Shown piece by piece: positions 16,255 through 24,696 of a stretch of 64,000 bases of DNA; position 1 is the stretch's first letter, and each line of letters starts with the position of its first letter. This stretch comes from an uncultured bacterium (lineage in GTDB: Bacteria; Bacillota; Clostridia; Lachnospirales; Lachnospiraceae). The notes beneath the pieces were generated by a model. The model ran no database searches. It saw nothing but the letters and a program-made list of their open reading frames with translations, and had not been told where the DNA came from. The stretch lies in NCBI GenBank assembly GCA_905215625.1, contig CAJMQQ010000007.1:1-64000 (forward strand), in the 5' to 3' direction. The position numbers and the translations under genes were made by a program.

Positions 16255-17040
16255 ATGGAACAGAAAAAAATCCGTCTGCTTAGAGCAGATGAAATTGAGT
16301 GCCGAATCGGAACAATCAATGAGAAAGGATTGAGCCTGCTTTTATTTATGGATGCAAGGGCAGCACAGAATATTCTGGACGAAAGCTTTACCCCGTTTGG
16401 ATGGCGCAGAACCCATCAGGAGATTAGCGGAAGGCTGTACTGCACCGTAGAGGTATGGGATAAAGAAAAACAACAGTGGATCAATAAACAGGACGTTGGG
16501 ACAGAGAGCTTTGCGGAAAAGGAAAAAGGAGCAGCTTCGGATTCCTTTAAGAGGGCCTGTTTTAACTGGGGAATCGGACGGGAGCTTTACTCTGCCCCGT
16601 TTATCTGGATTCCTTCAGACCGAGTAAGCATACAATATGACGGAAAACGGTATACCACAGGAGAACGATTTATCGTAGAATCTATCTCCTATGATGACAA
16701 CCGAGAAATCCAGACTATGGAAATTCGGAATGGTGCGAACCGAACCGTCTATGTGAAACGGCTCATTGGTGAAAATACACCCGTTGCAAACCGAGAGACG
16801 AAGCAGGAAATTGCTTTGGCAGAACCGGTAGGAAAGGGTGCAGGAACATCCGAAGCGGTAAAGAAGCAGCTTACAGTAAAGATGAGACGGGATATGCAAA
16901 AGGAACTGGATCGGACGGGTGTACTGTTGGAACGGGTTCTGGAACGCTATCGTCTTACGGATATTAGTCAGATGACCGCAGAACAGTATAGGGATGCCAT
17001 GAACGGTTTGAAGCGTTCCCAGTCTAAGGCAGTCGCCTAA
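16255..17040 (+). CDS. Rad52-like single-strand annealing protein
   Basis: The 261-residue product has the Rad52/Sak-like core: FTPFGWRRTHQEI, YCTVEVWDKE, then the signature KGAASDSFKRACFNWGIGRE followed by LYSAPFIWIP. The C-terminal 90 residues are charged and may bind partners. Such proteins anneal complementary single strands and act with an exonuclease; the YqaJ gene at 17643 is the likely partner. AAGGAGTGAC precedes the ATG. It opens the run of recombination genes that ends at about 18.9 kb. Confidence 0.85.
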   Translation: MEQKKIRLLRADEIECRIGTINEKGLSLLLFMDARAAQNILDESFTPFGWRRTHQEISGRLYCTVEVWDKEKQQWINKQDVGTESFAEKEKGAASDSFKRACFNWGIGRELYSAPFIWIPSDRVSIQYDGKRYTTGERFIVESISYDDNREIQTMEIRNGANRTVYVKRLIGENTPVANRETKQEIALAEPVGKGAGTSEAVKKQLTVKMRRDMQKELDRTGVLLERVLERYRLTDISQMTAEQYRDAMNGLKRSQSKAVA

Positions 17041-17064
17041 GAGAGAAAATAAGGAGAAATGGAT

Positions 17065-17583
17065 ATGAGAGAAAAAAGCCAGAAAGAACGGTTAGAAAGT
17101 ATGATAAAACGGCCGATTCCCAGAAAGAAAGTTGGAATTGTCCGGCTGGAAATGGTAAAGGAAGGCCGTTGTCTGTATGGTATGAAGAGATTTCGGAAAC
17201 CGGAAGAAGCTGCAGAGATGATACGGCCGTTATTACGAGCGGCCGACCGAGAAATGCTGGTGGTTCTGGCATTGAATAACCAGATGGAACCTCTGGCGTT
17301 GGAGATTGTTGCAGTAGGAGGATTGAACCACTGTTATGTAGAGACAAGGGATATTTATAAAATGGCGGTATTAAATAATGCATCCTATATCATCTGTTTC
17401 CATAACCATCCGTCGGGAGCTTGTAAACCAAGTGGGGAAGACCGGCTGACTACGGAACGGTTAAAGAAGGCAGGAGAGATTCTGGGTATCACGCTGATTG
17501 ACCATCTTATCATAGGGCAAGACCGCTTTTATAGTTTTCGGAAAAAAGAAGAACTTGAATTTTCAAAAAACACAGCAGCATAA
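17065..17583 (+). CDS. RadC-like JAB domain protein
   Basis: The product is a 172-residue JAB/MPN metallo-domain protein. The zinc motif reads CFHNHPSGACKPSGEDRL, followed by LGITLIDHLIIGQDRFYSF. ATG 17065 is 8 bases after AAGGAG; an ATG two codons earlier (17059) is too close. Compared with chromosomal RadC it lacks the helix-hairpin-helix region, the usual shape in mobile elements. Its biochemical role there is unproven. Confidence 0.85.
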   Translation: MREKSQKERLESMIKRPIPRKKVGIVRLEMVKEGRCLYGMKRFRKPEEAAEMIRPLLRAADREMLVVLALNNQMEPLALEIVAVGGLNHCYVETRDIYKMAVLNNASYIICFHNHPSGACKPSGEDRLTTERLKKAGEILGITLIDHLIIGQDRFYSFRKKEELEFSKNTAA

Positions 17584-17593
17584 AGGAGAAAGT

Positions 17594-17629
17594 ATGATTC
17601 AAATTATCATTATTATTTGTTTGGCATAG
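17594..17629 (+). CDS. Possible 11-residue hydrophobic micro-ORF
   Basis: AAAGGAGAAAGT is followed by ATG and a frame MIQIIIIICLA ending at TAG 17627-17629. It fills the gap between the RadC-like gene and YqaJ, and its stop lies just before the YqaJ ribosome site. It could be a coupling leader or chance. Confidence 0.25.
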   Translation: MIQIIIIICLA

Positions 17630-17642
17630 AGGAGAACCATAT

Positions 17643-18572
17643 ATGAAAAAATTAGTATCAACCTTACATTTATCAAGGGAAGAATGGCTGCGTTACCGCA
17701 AACAGGGGATTGGCGGTTCCGATGCAGGAGCTGTATGCGGACTGAATCCGTACCGGACGGCAGCCTATGTGTACCTGGATAAAATTTCAGAAGAGACGAA
17801 AACGTTAGATAACGAATCCATGCGTCAGGGGAGAGATTTGGAAGAATATGTAGCAAGAAGATTTATGGAAGAAACAGGAAAAAAGGTAAGAAAAAGCAAC
17901 TATATGTACCAGCACGAAGAGCATCCGTTTATGTTAGCAGATGTAGACCGTATGGTTGTAGGAGAAAATGCGGGACTGGAATGTAAGACAGCCAGTGCTT
18001 ATAATGCCGGAAAATGGAAAGATGGCCAGATTCCGTCTCATTATCTGATTCAGTGCCTTCATTACATGGCAGTCACAAATGCTGACTGTTGGTATTTGGC
18101 AGTGGTTATTCTGGGGCAGGAGTTCCGGTGGATGAAGATAGAGCGTGATGAAGAAATGATTCAAAATCTGATACAAGTGGAACAAAATTTCTGGGAGAAC
18201 CATGTGTTAGCAGGCGTCTTACCTGAAGCAGACGGGTCGGATGCCTATACAAAACTGCTGAATCAGCTTTTTCATACAGCCAAAAAGGATACAGAAATCC
18301 GGCTTTCCGGTTTCCAGATGGATTTAAAACGCCGCCAGGAAATTGTAGAGCAGATAAAAAAGCTGGAACAGGAACAGAACCAGATCGAACAGACTATCAA
18401 AAAAGAAATGGGAGAATCGGAATGGGCAGTTGGTGGGGATTACCGGATTCACTGGAGCAACGTGGAGAGTACCAAAATTGATACCAAACGATTAAAGACA
18501 GAGAGGCCAGATATTTACAGGGAGTTTTCCAAAGCGGTAAAGAGTCGGAGATTCCAGATTTTGGCGGCATAA
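17643..18572 (+). CDS. YqaJ-family recombinase exonuclease
   Basis: The 309-residue lambda-exonuclease-like protein starts with REEWLRYRKQGIGGSDAGAV, the YqaJ signature. The PD-(D/E)XK active site is visible as MLADVDRMV followed by GLECKTASA. The C-terminal 100 residues include a coiled coil (RRQEIVEQIKKLEQEQNQIE). It would resect double-stranded ends for the Rad52-like annealing protein at 16255. GGAGAA precedes the ATG. Confidence 0.9.
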   Translation: MKKLVSTLHLSREEWLRYRKQGIGGSDAGAVCGLNPYRTAAYVYLDKISEETKTLDNESMRQGRDLEEYVARRFMEETGKKVRKSNYMYQHEEHPFMLADVDRMVVGENAGLECKTASAYNAGKWKDGQIPSHYLIQCLHYMAVTNADCWYLAVVILGQEFRWMKIERDEEMIQNLIQVEQNFWENHVLAGVLPEADGSDAYTKLLNQLFHTAKKDTEIRLSGFQMDLKRRQEIVEQIKKLEQEQNQIEQTIKKEMGESEWAVGGDYRIHWSNVESTKIDTKRLKTERPDIYREFSKAVKSRRFQILAA

Positions 18573-18585
18573 AAAGGAAGATGGA

Positions 18586-18864
18586 ATGGAAACAGAAGAA
18601 TTTTTCAGAATGATGTTAAACGAACGGATATGCAGCGTAATTCAGGAAAAATATAAACAGGATGATGAGCGGCGAAACGCATATCAGAAGGCTATGGAAC
18701 AGTGGGAACAGGTGTTAAAGAAACAGGGAAAGGACGTCGAACAGGAATTTGACCAGTATTTTTCCATAAAGGAGACATGGGAGGCAGAGGAACAGGAAGC
18801 GCTGTATCTGGCAGGTTTTTCGGATGCCATTCAATTGATGAAAAGAATGGGACTGATTGGTTAA
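18586..18864 (+). CDS. Small helical protein of the recombination operon
   Basis: The 92-residue product is strongly charged and helical (ICSVIQEKYKQDDERRNAYQ) and ends in LAGFSDAIQLMKRMGLIG. I do not recognise a characterised family. It lies 13 bases after YqaJ and has AAGGAAG upstream, so it is in the same operon. Small proteins of this kind regularly follow YqaJ in Lachnospiraceae elements. Confidence 0.7.
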   Translation: METEEFFRMMLNERICSVIQEKYKQDDERRNAYQKAMEQWEQVLKKQGKDVEQEFDQYFSIKETWEAEEQEALYLAGFSDAIQLMKRMGLIG

Positions 18865-18866
18865 GG

Positions 18867-18903
18867 TTGTATCTATATCAAAATAATGATATAATAATGA
18901 TAT
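18867..18903 (+). promoter_or_regulatory. Promoter and direct-repeat operator of the Phd/ParE-like pair
   Basis: TTGTAT (18867-18872), 17 bases, and TATAAT (18890-18895) form a promoter. The direct repeats TAATGATAT at 18884-18892 and 18895-18903 overlap its -10 with 11-bp spacing, an arrangement expected for an autorepressing antitoxin. Confidence 0.5.
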
Positions 18904-18924
18904 TGAAAGATGGGAGGGAAGAAA

Positions 18925-19194
18925 ATGGAAGCAATCAGGCCATCATCAGAATTAAGAAACCATTATCCGGAATTATCTGCATTAGCCAGAGAGCAGAAGA
19001 TACCAGTTTATATTACAGTGAATGGAAGAGAAGATACGGTTTTAGTGAATCACGTCCAGTATAATAAAATGAAGGCAGAATTAGAACTATTAAAAATGCT
19101 GACAGAGGCCCAGGATGATGTGGAAAAGGGATGCGTAGCCCCCATTCAGGACACCTTCCAGGAAATCAGGGAAAATCTTTTATCAAGAGGGTAG
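18925..19194 (+). CDS. Phd/YefM-family antitoxin
   Basis: ATG 18925 follows GGGAGG (an ATG at 18910 lacks one), giving 89 residues. The N-terminal Phd fold is clear: IRPSSELRNHYPELSALARE, VYITVNGREDTVLVNH. The C-terminal helix and tail (LTEAQDDVEKGCVAPIQDTF) would wrap the toxin. The toxin starts two bases after this stop. The promoter at 18867 overlaps candidate operator repeats. Confidence 0.85.
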   Translation: MEAIRPSSELRNHYPELSALAREQKIPVYITVNGREDTVLVNHVQYNKMKAELELLKMLTEAQDDVEKGCVAPIQDTFQEIRENLLSRG

Positions 19195-19196
19195 CA

Positions 19197-19508
19197 ATGT
19201 ATACAATTTTACGAACAGAAAAAGCGGATATCCAGATTCGGAACATTGTTTATTATATTGCGAATGATTCTGGCAGTGTGGAACGGGTATTAGGCGTATT
19301 AGATATGCTTGAGAAGAAAATCGGGATGTTGGCAGAACAGCCTTATTGTGCTCCAAAAGCCAGACATACCGAACTAAGAAGAGCCGGATTTCGGGTACTG
19401 GTTGCAGGAAGATATTTAGTGTTTTATAAAATCAGGGAATCGGATCAAACCGTTCTTATTTATGCAGTGACAGACTGCAGACAGGATTATACGGATTTAG
19501 TATTGTAG
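19197..19508 (+). CDS. RelE/ParE-superfamily toxin
   Basis: From ATG 19197 the 103-residue product has the RelE/ParE fold: ADIQIRNIVYYIANDSGSVE, KIGMLAEQPYCAPKA, then strands RVLVAGRYLVFYKI and VLIYAVTDCRQDY. The ending H/R-x-x-DY (RQDY) is usual for this superfamily. It is coupled to the Phd antitoxin with a 2-base gap. ParE-type gyrase poisoning or RelE-type RNase cannot be told apart by eye. Confidence 0.8.
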   Translation: MYTILRTEKADIQIRNIVYYIANDSGSVERVLGVLDMLEKKIGMLAEQPYCAPKARHTELRRAGFRVLVAGRYLVFYKIRESDQTVLIYAVTDCRQDYTDLVL

Positions 19509-19527
19509 ATAATACAAAAAGCTCAGG

Positions 19528-19553
19528 GGACAGCCAGTGTGCTGTCCTTTTTT
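19528..19553 (+). terminator. Terminator after the toxin gene
   Basis: GGACAGC (19528-19534) pairs with GCTGTCC (19541-19547), followed by six T. Confidence 0.8.
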
Positions 19554-19575
19554 ATTGTGGAAAAGGAGAAAGAAT

Positions 19576-20253
19576 ATGAAAATTCAGGAACTAACAAGGA
19601 GTGGGAATCATATGGCAGACATTCAATGGATAAAAGAGCATCTGGTATGCCGCCTGATAAACCGGAAGAATAATGAGAAACTTTTAAAGTACATTCCGTA
19701 TCGGAAATTTTATGACTTGGCAGTCATTTGCTATGTACCAACGAAAAAAATAGAAGACAGAATGTATTTCGGTATCATCCGGAATGAACAAATGGAAGCA
19801 CTGGGACTGGACGAGGAAAGTTTGTTTTTGCTGGCATTGGAAAATACCAGAAAATTGTTCCCAGTCCGGTTTACTGCTTTGGAACAGGTAATCCGGCAGG
19901 TTGCTTTTGATGTGGGGAAAGGCCGCGAGGAAAATTTCCAGATGGAACAGGAGGCTGGCGAAATGTACATCTTGTCAAATACATCTGCTATTTATGGAGC
20001 GGTCGCAATGATATACCCCAACGTGTGGGAAGCGATTGCAAATAAGCTGCAGTCGGATTTGTTTATTCTGCCGTCGAGCTGCCACGAAGTATTGGTATTG
20101 CCACATACGGAACAATGGTCGGTTTTGGAACTAGCAGATATGGTATTTACGGTAAACCGAGACTGTGTGGAACCAAAGGATCGGTTATCCGATTCAGTTT
20201 ATCTGTACCGGAGAGCAGAGAAGAAGATTACGATGGCATGGGATGCAGAGTAG
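19576..20253 (+). CDS. DUF5688-like protein
   Basis: ATG 19576 follows AAGGAG, giving 225 residues. Recognisable blocks are YDLAVICYVPTKK, EESLFLLALENTRKLFPV, MYILSNTSAIYGAVAMIYP and DLFILPSSCHEVLVLP. These fit the DUF5688 family of Lachnospiraceae mobile elements. No catalytic motif is visible. The gene ends 11 bases before the methyltransferase and the two are probably cotranscribed. Confidence 0.75.
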   Translation: MKIQELTRSGNHMADIQWIKEHLVCRLINRKNNEKLLKYIPYRKFYDLAVICYVPTKKIEDRMYFGIIRNEQMEALGLDEESLFLLALENTRKLFPVRFTALEQVIRQVAFDVGKGREENFQMEQEAGEMYILSNTSAIYGAVAMIYPNVWEAIANKLQSDLFILPSSCHEVLVLPHTEQWSVLELADMVFTVNRDCVEPKDRLSDSVYLYRRAEKKITMAWDAE

Positions 20254-20264
20254 GAGAAAATAAA

Positions 20265-21014
20265 ATGAGCATGGTTAAGACCTACAGTAAAAAAATGGAT
20301 AGCAACAGCAGATGTGTGCTGATAGAAGGAGACGGAAGGCGGTTGGATATGCTGGAAGAAGAAAGCATTGACTGCATTATTACGGATCATCCCTGGTTGG
20401 ATTCCCTTTCCAACCGAGGGGGAAACCGTTCTTTTTCCGATTATGAATGCTTCCGGTATGAGTTGGAGGATTTTAAAGAAAAGGCCAGGGTATTAAAGCC
20501 AGGATGTTTTTTAGTCGAATTTTTACCGGCTGAAAATGAAAGTAATTACCGGTATTTGTACCAGATAAAGGAATTTGCCAGCCAGTGCGGATTGGAGTAT
20601 TACAGCAAGGTAAGCTGGAAAAAGGGAAAATTTATAAGCAATACGGGAAGGAAGGCCAAGAATAGTCAGGATATTATGATTTTTTCAAAAGGGAAAGCAA
20701 GGTGTATGCGGCTAGACCAAAAGAAAACGAAAAAAGACGGAAAGATTCATTACATGAGCGGGGCAGCAGGGATGCTGCCTGCTATGTTTGATGTGGAACC
20801 TGTCCCCAGAAATCAAAAGATTCATCAAAGTGAACTGCCCGTAGAACTTTGCGAACAACTGATTCCATATTTCACGAAGGAAGGTGAAATCATACTGGAT
20901 CAGTTTGCGGGAAGTGGAGCTGTCGGAGTAGCTGCCCTAAAGCTGGGAAGAAGGTGCATCCTGATAGAAAAATCCCATGAAGATATGGAGCAGATTCGGA
21001 AACGGGTCGGGTAA
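20265..21014 (+). CDS. DNA methyltransferase with DHPW motif IV
   Basis: ATG 20265 follows TAGGAG; the longer frame from 20115 overlaps the previous gene and is unlikely. The 249-residue product has motif IV first (CIITDHPWLDSLSNRGGNR) and the AdoMet motif I last (ILDQFAGSGAVGVAALKLG), a beta-type order. The usual N6/N4 motif is D/S-P-P-Y/W; here it reads D-H-P-W. No restriction enzyme or specificity domain is adjacent, so it is an orphan enzyme that may protect the element. Whether DHPW is active cannot be told. Confidence 0.8.
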   Translation: MSMVKTYSKKMDSNSRCVLIEGDGRRLDMLEEESIDCIITDHPWLDSLSNRGGNRSFSDYECFRYELEDFKEKARVLKPGCFLVEFLPAENESNYRYLYQIKEFASQCGLEYYSKVSWKKGKFISNTGRKAKNSQDIMIFSKGKARCMRLDQKKTKKDGKIHYMSGAAGMLPAMFDVEPVPRNQKIHQSELPVELCEQLIPYFTKEGEIILDQFAGSGAVGVAALKLGRRCILIEKSHEDMEQIRKRVG

Positions 21015-21059
21015 ATCGGTTATCTGTTCATGGGTTGTACTTGTTTTTGGTTTTTATAA

Positions 21060-21569
21060 AACAAAGGTTCGCTTAATGCTGTGCTTGCATGGCTGTATCG
21101 TTCCCATATCCTTGACTTCTGTGGAAAAGCCAATGACTGCAATCCTACCGATGTTTCAGCAAACAGCCGTTTTTATTTTCTGGATATTGGAGTATGCAGA
21201 AGCTTTCTGGATATGGCGGGAGCAGATTTGCCGACCCTTCGTGGTATCATAAATGAAAACTTTGTTTATATGGATTTATTAAAACGGGTGCGAGCCAGAA
21301 AAATTTCTGGAACAGCCCCCATGTTTGGCCGGTATAAAGAAGGTGAAATTGATTTTCTGGTTAATAGCAGAGAGAATTATAAAACATATGGTATTGAAGT
21401 GAAGGCTGGAAAATCAGAAGGGAAAACGGCTCAATTACTTTTGAAGGATGGAAAAGTAGAGGCTGTTTATTTCTTGAAAGGTGATACCTATGGCGGGGTA
21501 TCTGACAGAAAAATTACTGTACCGATTTATCTGGTAGGACGGTTACGATTTGATTTTGTGGATAAATAA
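21060..21569 (+). pseudogene. C-terminal fragment of an AAA-DUF4143 ATPase (copy 2)
   Basis: The frame is open from 21060 and matches only the C-terminal half of the family: NAVLAWLYRSHILDFCGKA, IINENFVYMDLLKRV, then the nuclease-like core GEIDFLV and YGIEVKAGKSEGK, and IPVYL-type ending VPIYLVGRLRF. No P-loop half precedes it; the methyltransferase ends at 21014. GTG 21081 has no ribosome site. It is therefore a remnant. Confidence 0.85.
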
Positions 21570-21600
21570 AATGAAAAGTGGAGAAAAACAAGTTCATTTG

Positions 21601-21628
21601 AAAAAGACGTGGGAAACTGCGTCTTTTT
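21601..21628. terminator. Terminator after ATPase copy 2
   Basis: AAAAAGACG (21601-21609) pairs perfectly with CGTCTTTTT (21620-21628). Confidence 0.75.
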
Positions 21629-21682
21629 CTATACCATTTAAAGGATAGCAGAATTATTTCTGTATAAATTTGTATGAGAGTC

Positions 21683-21691
21683 TGGTATAAT
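21683..21691 (+). promoter_or_regulatory. Extended -10 promoter of the intact ATPase pair
   Basis: TGGTATAAT matches the extended -10 form TGnTATAAT, 30 bases before the start at 21721. No good -35 is seen at 17 bases. Confidence 0.45.
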
Positions 21692-21720
21692 GGAGACAGT
21701 GTTGGAAAAGGAGTGAAATT

Positions 21721-23082
21721 ATGCGGATTGAACTGGAAAGAACGGCATATAAAAAGCTACTCGAATGGAAGAAAAATGCAGGACGCTCCACGTTGGAAGT
21801 ATCAGGTGCAAGGCAGGTAGGAAAGACGTATCTTGTCAATAAGTTTGCAGATAAGGAATACAAGCAGAAGATCTATATTAATCTTCTGGAACTTTCAGGA
21901 GAACTTTTCTTAAATCAGTATGAAAAACTCTGGAGCGAAATGACGCAGGGGAAACGCTTTGAAAATCCGGTATATGAGTTAATTCGCCGTTATGAGCCAT
22001 CTTTTACTGATTCGCCGGATACAGTGGTTATTATTGATGAAATTCAGGAGTCAGCAGAAATCTATAATCGGGTTCGTGAGTTTACCCGTCAGCTTTCCAG
22101 TGATTTTATTATAACAGGAAATTATTTGGGTAGAGTGTTGAATAAGGAGTTTAAGTATTCAGCAGGAGATTTGGATTCCATTGAAATACAAACTCTGAGT
22201 TTTGAAGAATTTTTAAGAGCAATGGGAAAATGGGAACTGTACGATCAACTGGATATTTATGGCGGCAGTGGAGAAACGGTTTACAAGGAACTGGAAGAAC
22301 TTTATCAGATATACTGTACGATTGGTGGCTATCCGGCTGTGGTACTGTCTTATCTGGAACAAAAGAATATCGAGCAGTGTCAGGTAGCTCTGGAAAAGAT
22401 TGTTCACCTGTTTGCTAATGAGAGCAGACGGTATTTTGAGGATATTCTGGAATATGATACGTATGAAAATATCTTTACCAGCGTAGCCAGAATCCTTGTA
22501 AAAGAGAAAAAGGGTCTGGATGCAGATAGTTTTAGCGAGGAACTGCAGAGCATAGTCATAAAAGAATATTCCAGCAATCTTTCAAAGGCAGAGGTGAATC
22601 GTGCGATTGATTGGCTGCACAGCGCTGGGATTATTGGCTTTGCCGGAAAACTGACGGGATGTGATATATTGTCTTATAAAGCCAAATCCAGAGCCTTTTT
22701 TATGGATCTGGGATTGACAACCTATTTTTTGACCCAGACCGGATGTGCGTCAGGAGATATACAGGGAGTAGTGAACGAGAATTTTGTATTCCTGGATTTA
22801 CGTCGGCGAATTTCATTTCCAAGAGAAATTGCTTTGGAGACTCCGGCTTTTGCCACATGGGGAAACTATGAGATCGATTTTTATGTAAAATCCATCAAAG
22901 GACAGCATACTTATGCAGTAGAAGTAAAATCTGGTAAAAACAGCAGCCGGACAATGGATGAGGTGCTGGAAAAGAAGAAAGCAGATTATATTGTATATAC
23001 CAAGGGGAATACCCATGGAGGGGTAAAGGATCATATCTATACAATACCGATTTATGGTTTGGCGAAATTTCGGTTTGAATGA
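21721..23082 (+). CDS. AAA ATPase with DUF4143 domain (copy 3, intact)
   Basis: The 453-residue product has Walker A GARQVGKT at 29-36 and Walker B TVVIIDEIQES from 101, an AAA_14 core, a middle winged helix (NRAIDWLHSAGIIGFAGKL), and a DUF4143 end. The last has a PD-(D/E)XK-like pattern: EIDFYV then YAVEVKSGK. Every motif lost in copies 1 and 2 is present here. AAGGAG precedes the ATG. The family is abundant in gut Firmicutes and archaea and its role is unknown. It lies 21 bases before a second intact paralogue. Confidence 0.9.
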   Translation: MRIELERTAYKKLLEWKKNAGRSTLEVSGARQVGKTYLVNKFADKEYKQKIYINLLELSGELFLNQYEKLWSEMTQGKRFENPVYELIRRYEPSFTDSPDTVVIIDEIQESAEIYNRVREFTRQLSSDFIITGNYLGRVLNKEFKYSAGDLDSIEIQTLSFEEFLRAMGKWELYDQLDIYGGSGETVYKELEELYQIYCTIGGYPAVVLSYLEQKNIEQCQVALEKIVHLFANESRRYFEDILEYDTYENIFTSVARILVKEKKGLDADSFSEELQSIVIKEYSSNLSKAEVNRAIDWLHSAGIIGFAGKLTGCDILSYKAKSRAFFMDLGLTTYFLTQTGCASGDIQGVVNENFVFLDLRRRISFPREIALETPAFATWGNYEIDFYVKSIKGQHTYAVEVKSGKNSSRTMDEVLEKKKADYIVYTKGNTHGGVKDHIYTIPIYGLAKFRFE

Positions 23083-23103
23083 GATTAAGGAGCGGATAAC
23101 AGG

Positions 23104-24462
23104 ATGACGTTGAACAATCAGTTTTTTATTCCCAATGAAATTGAATTAGAGAGAGACGTACAGCAGGAATTGCTGAGATGGAAAGAAAAACGCCATAAAA
23201 CTGTACTGCAGGTAGAAGGGCCTCGTCAGGTTGGAAAAACGCATGAGGTAAAAAAGTTTGCCAGCAGTCATTATGAACAGGTGATTTATGTGAATCTGGT
23301 TCGTGATGAGTACGGATTTGAGGATTCCATGAGTGAACCGGCTTTCATGGAGGCATACTGCAGCCGTTCAGGTCTGGGGCATTATCAGGATGATGAAACC
23401 ACCATTTTGATTATTGATGAGATACAGGAAAGTCAGGCTGTGTACAATTCCATTCGTGATTTAAGAGAACGGTTAAACTGCGATATGATTGTCAGCGGAA
23501 GTTATCTGGCAAGAACCGTGAATTCAAGGGACTTCTTTTTACCGGCCGGTATCGCATATCTTCGGATGTTCCCGTTATCTTTTCAAGAGTTTTGTCGGGC
23601 AGAAGGATTAGAAGAAATCTTTGTAGGATTGAAATTAAACGGCGAGTCTGATCCGGAGGATTACGAGAAATTAGAGCAGGCATATCGGGTTTATCGGCAG
23701 ATTGGCGGCTATCCGCAGGTTGTAACCACGTATTTAAACGGCCATAGTCTGGGAGACTGTCTGGATGTACTGGAAGATCTAGTTCGTACTTTTACGGCAG
23801 AGTCCAGCAGATTCTTTTCCAATAGTACGGCATTAAGTATTTTTCAGGAAGTGTACAAGGCTGTACTGGTTCAGATGGTAGAAGAAAAGAAAGGAACCGG
23901 AAGGAATTTCATTGAAGAGGTAACGAACTTTGTGAAAGATTCTGTAAAAGAACCAGTGAGCCGGAATGAGGTGCGGACGGCAGCTTCCTGGTTACTCTAT
24001 TCTGGTGTGATTGGATACTGTGATTTATATAACAATGGAGATGTGACGGATGTAGTGAGCAATCGCAGGGCGTACTTTGCTGATACGGGAATTGCCAATT
24101 ATGTAGCGGGAACTGTAGCTATCCCGGTGGATGCGATAGAGGGAATACTGACAGAAACCTTTGCTTATACAGAATTAAACCGTCTCTATCAGTGTCCGGC
24201 CAGCAGAAAAACAGTGCTTGGAGATAAACCATGTTTTTCTGTGTGTGGAGACTATGAGTTGGATTTCGTAGTAGTTGATAAGGAACGGATCCGGTATGGC
24301 ATTGAAGTAAAGAGCAGTGATAACCGGGCGAGATCTTTGCATTTTTATAAAGAAAAGGGATTTGTTGACCGGGCGTTTCGGGCTGTACCGACACATGGAG
24401 ATCATGGAGAAAAGATTGAGACGATTCCAGTTTATGCGATTGGGAAAGTGTTGGAACAGTAG
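23104..24462 (+). CDS. AAA ATPase with DUF4143 domain (copy 4, intact)
   Basis: The 452-residue product has Walker A GPRQVGKTH at 39-47 and a Walker B TTILIIDEIQESQ. The middle region (VRTAASWLLYSGVIGYCDLY) and the nuclease-like end (DYELDFVVVDK, YGIEVKSSDNRA) are complete. It is clearly divergent from copy 3 in sequence, so the pair is not a recent duplication. AAGGAG precedes the ATG. As a tandem pair transcribed from one promoter, the two could form a mixed oligomer; that is inference. Confidence 0.9.
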   Translation: MTLNNQFFIPNEIELERDVQQELLRWKEKRHKTVLQVEGPRQVGKTHEVKKFASSHYEQVIYVNLVRDEYGFEDSMSEPAFMEAYCSRSGLGHYQDDETTILIIDEIQESQAVYNSIRDLRERLNCDMIVSGSYLARTVNSRDFFLPAGIAYLRMFPLSFQEFCRAEGLEEIFVGLKLNGESDPEDYEKLEQAYRVYRQIGGYPQVVTTYLNGHSLGDCLDVLEDLVRTFTAESSRFFSNSTALSIFQEVYKAVLVQMVEEKKGTGRNFIEEVTNFVKDSVKEPVSRNEVRTAASWLLYSGVIGYCDLYNNGDVTDVVSNRRAYFADTGIANYVAGTVAIPVDAIEGILTETFAYTELNRLYQCPASRKTVLGDKPCFSVCGDYELDFVVVDKERIRYGIEVKSSDNRARSLHFYKEKGFVDRAFRAVPTHGDHGEKIETIPVYAIGKVLEQ

Positions 24463-24472
24463 CTTCTATAAT

Positions 24473-24589
24473 ATGATTATCGAAGAAATGAAAGAAGAGT
24501 TGGGAGAAGAACATTCAGAAGTTAAAAATTTGGTCGATGAGCTTGAGTTTGACAGTTGGAAAAAAGAGGATTATAAGTGTTATTGGTAA
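24473..24589 (+). CDS. Possible short gene before the right arm sites
   Basis: A 38-residue charged frame (MIIEEMKEELGEEHSEVKNL) lies between the last ATPase gene and the arm repeats. It looks coding in composition but has no ribosome site, so it may be a gene remnant. Confidence 0.3.
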   Translation: MIIEEMKEELGEEHSEVKNLVDELEFDSWKKEDYKCYW

Positions 24590-24591
24590 AG

Positions 24592-24612
24592 ATAGTGTAC
24601 CAATAGTGAACC
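24592..24612. repeat. Candidate integrase arm-type sites, right end
   Basis: ATAGTGTACC at 24592-24601 and ATAGTGAACC at 24603-24612 repeat the left-end pair at 181-201 in the same orientation and spacing. They lie 85 bases inside the right-hand repeat. Confidence 0.6.
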
Positions 24613-24696
24613 AAACCAGTGGGAAAGAAGTGGAGATGCTGATAAAATAAGGGCTGGCGGTTGATTTTACTATGGTCTGCAACACCCTGATCACCA

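Noticed and set aside
24317..24589. 90-aa frame across the end of the last ATPase gene
   Set aside because: Its first half is the ATPase gene in another frame; only the short part after 24473 might be real.
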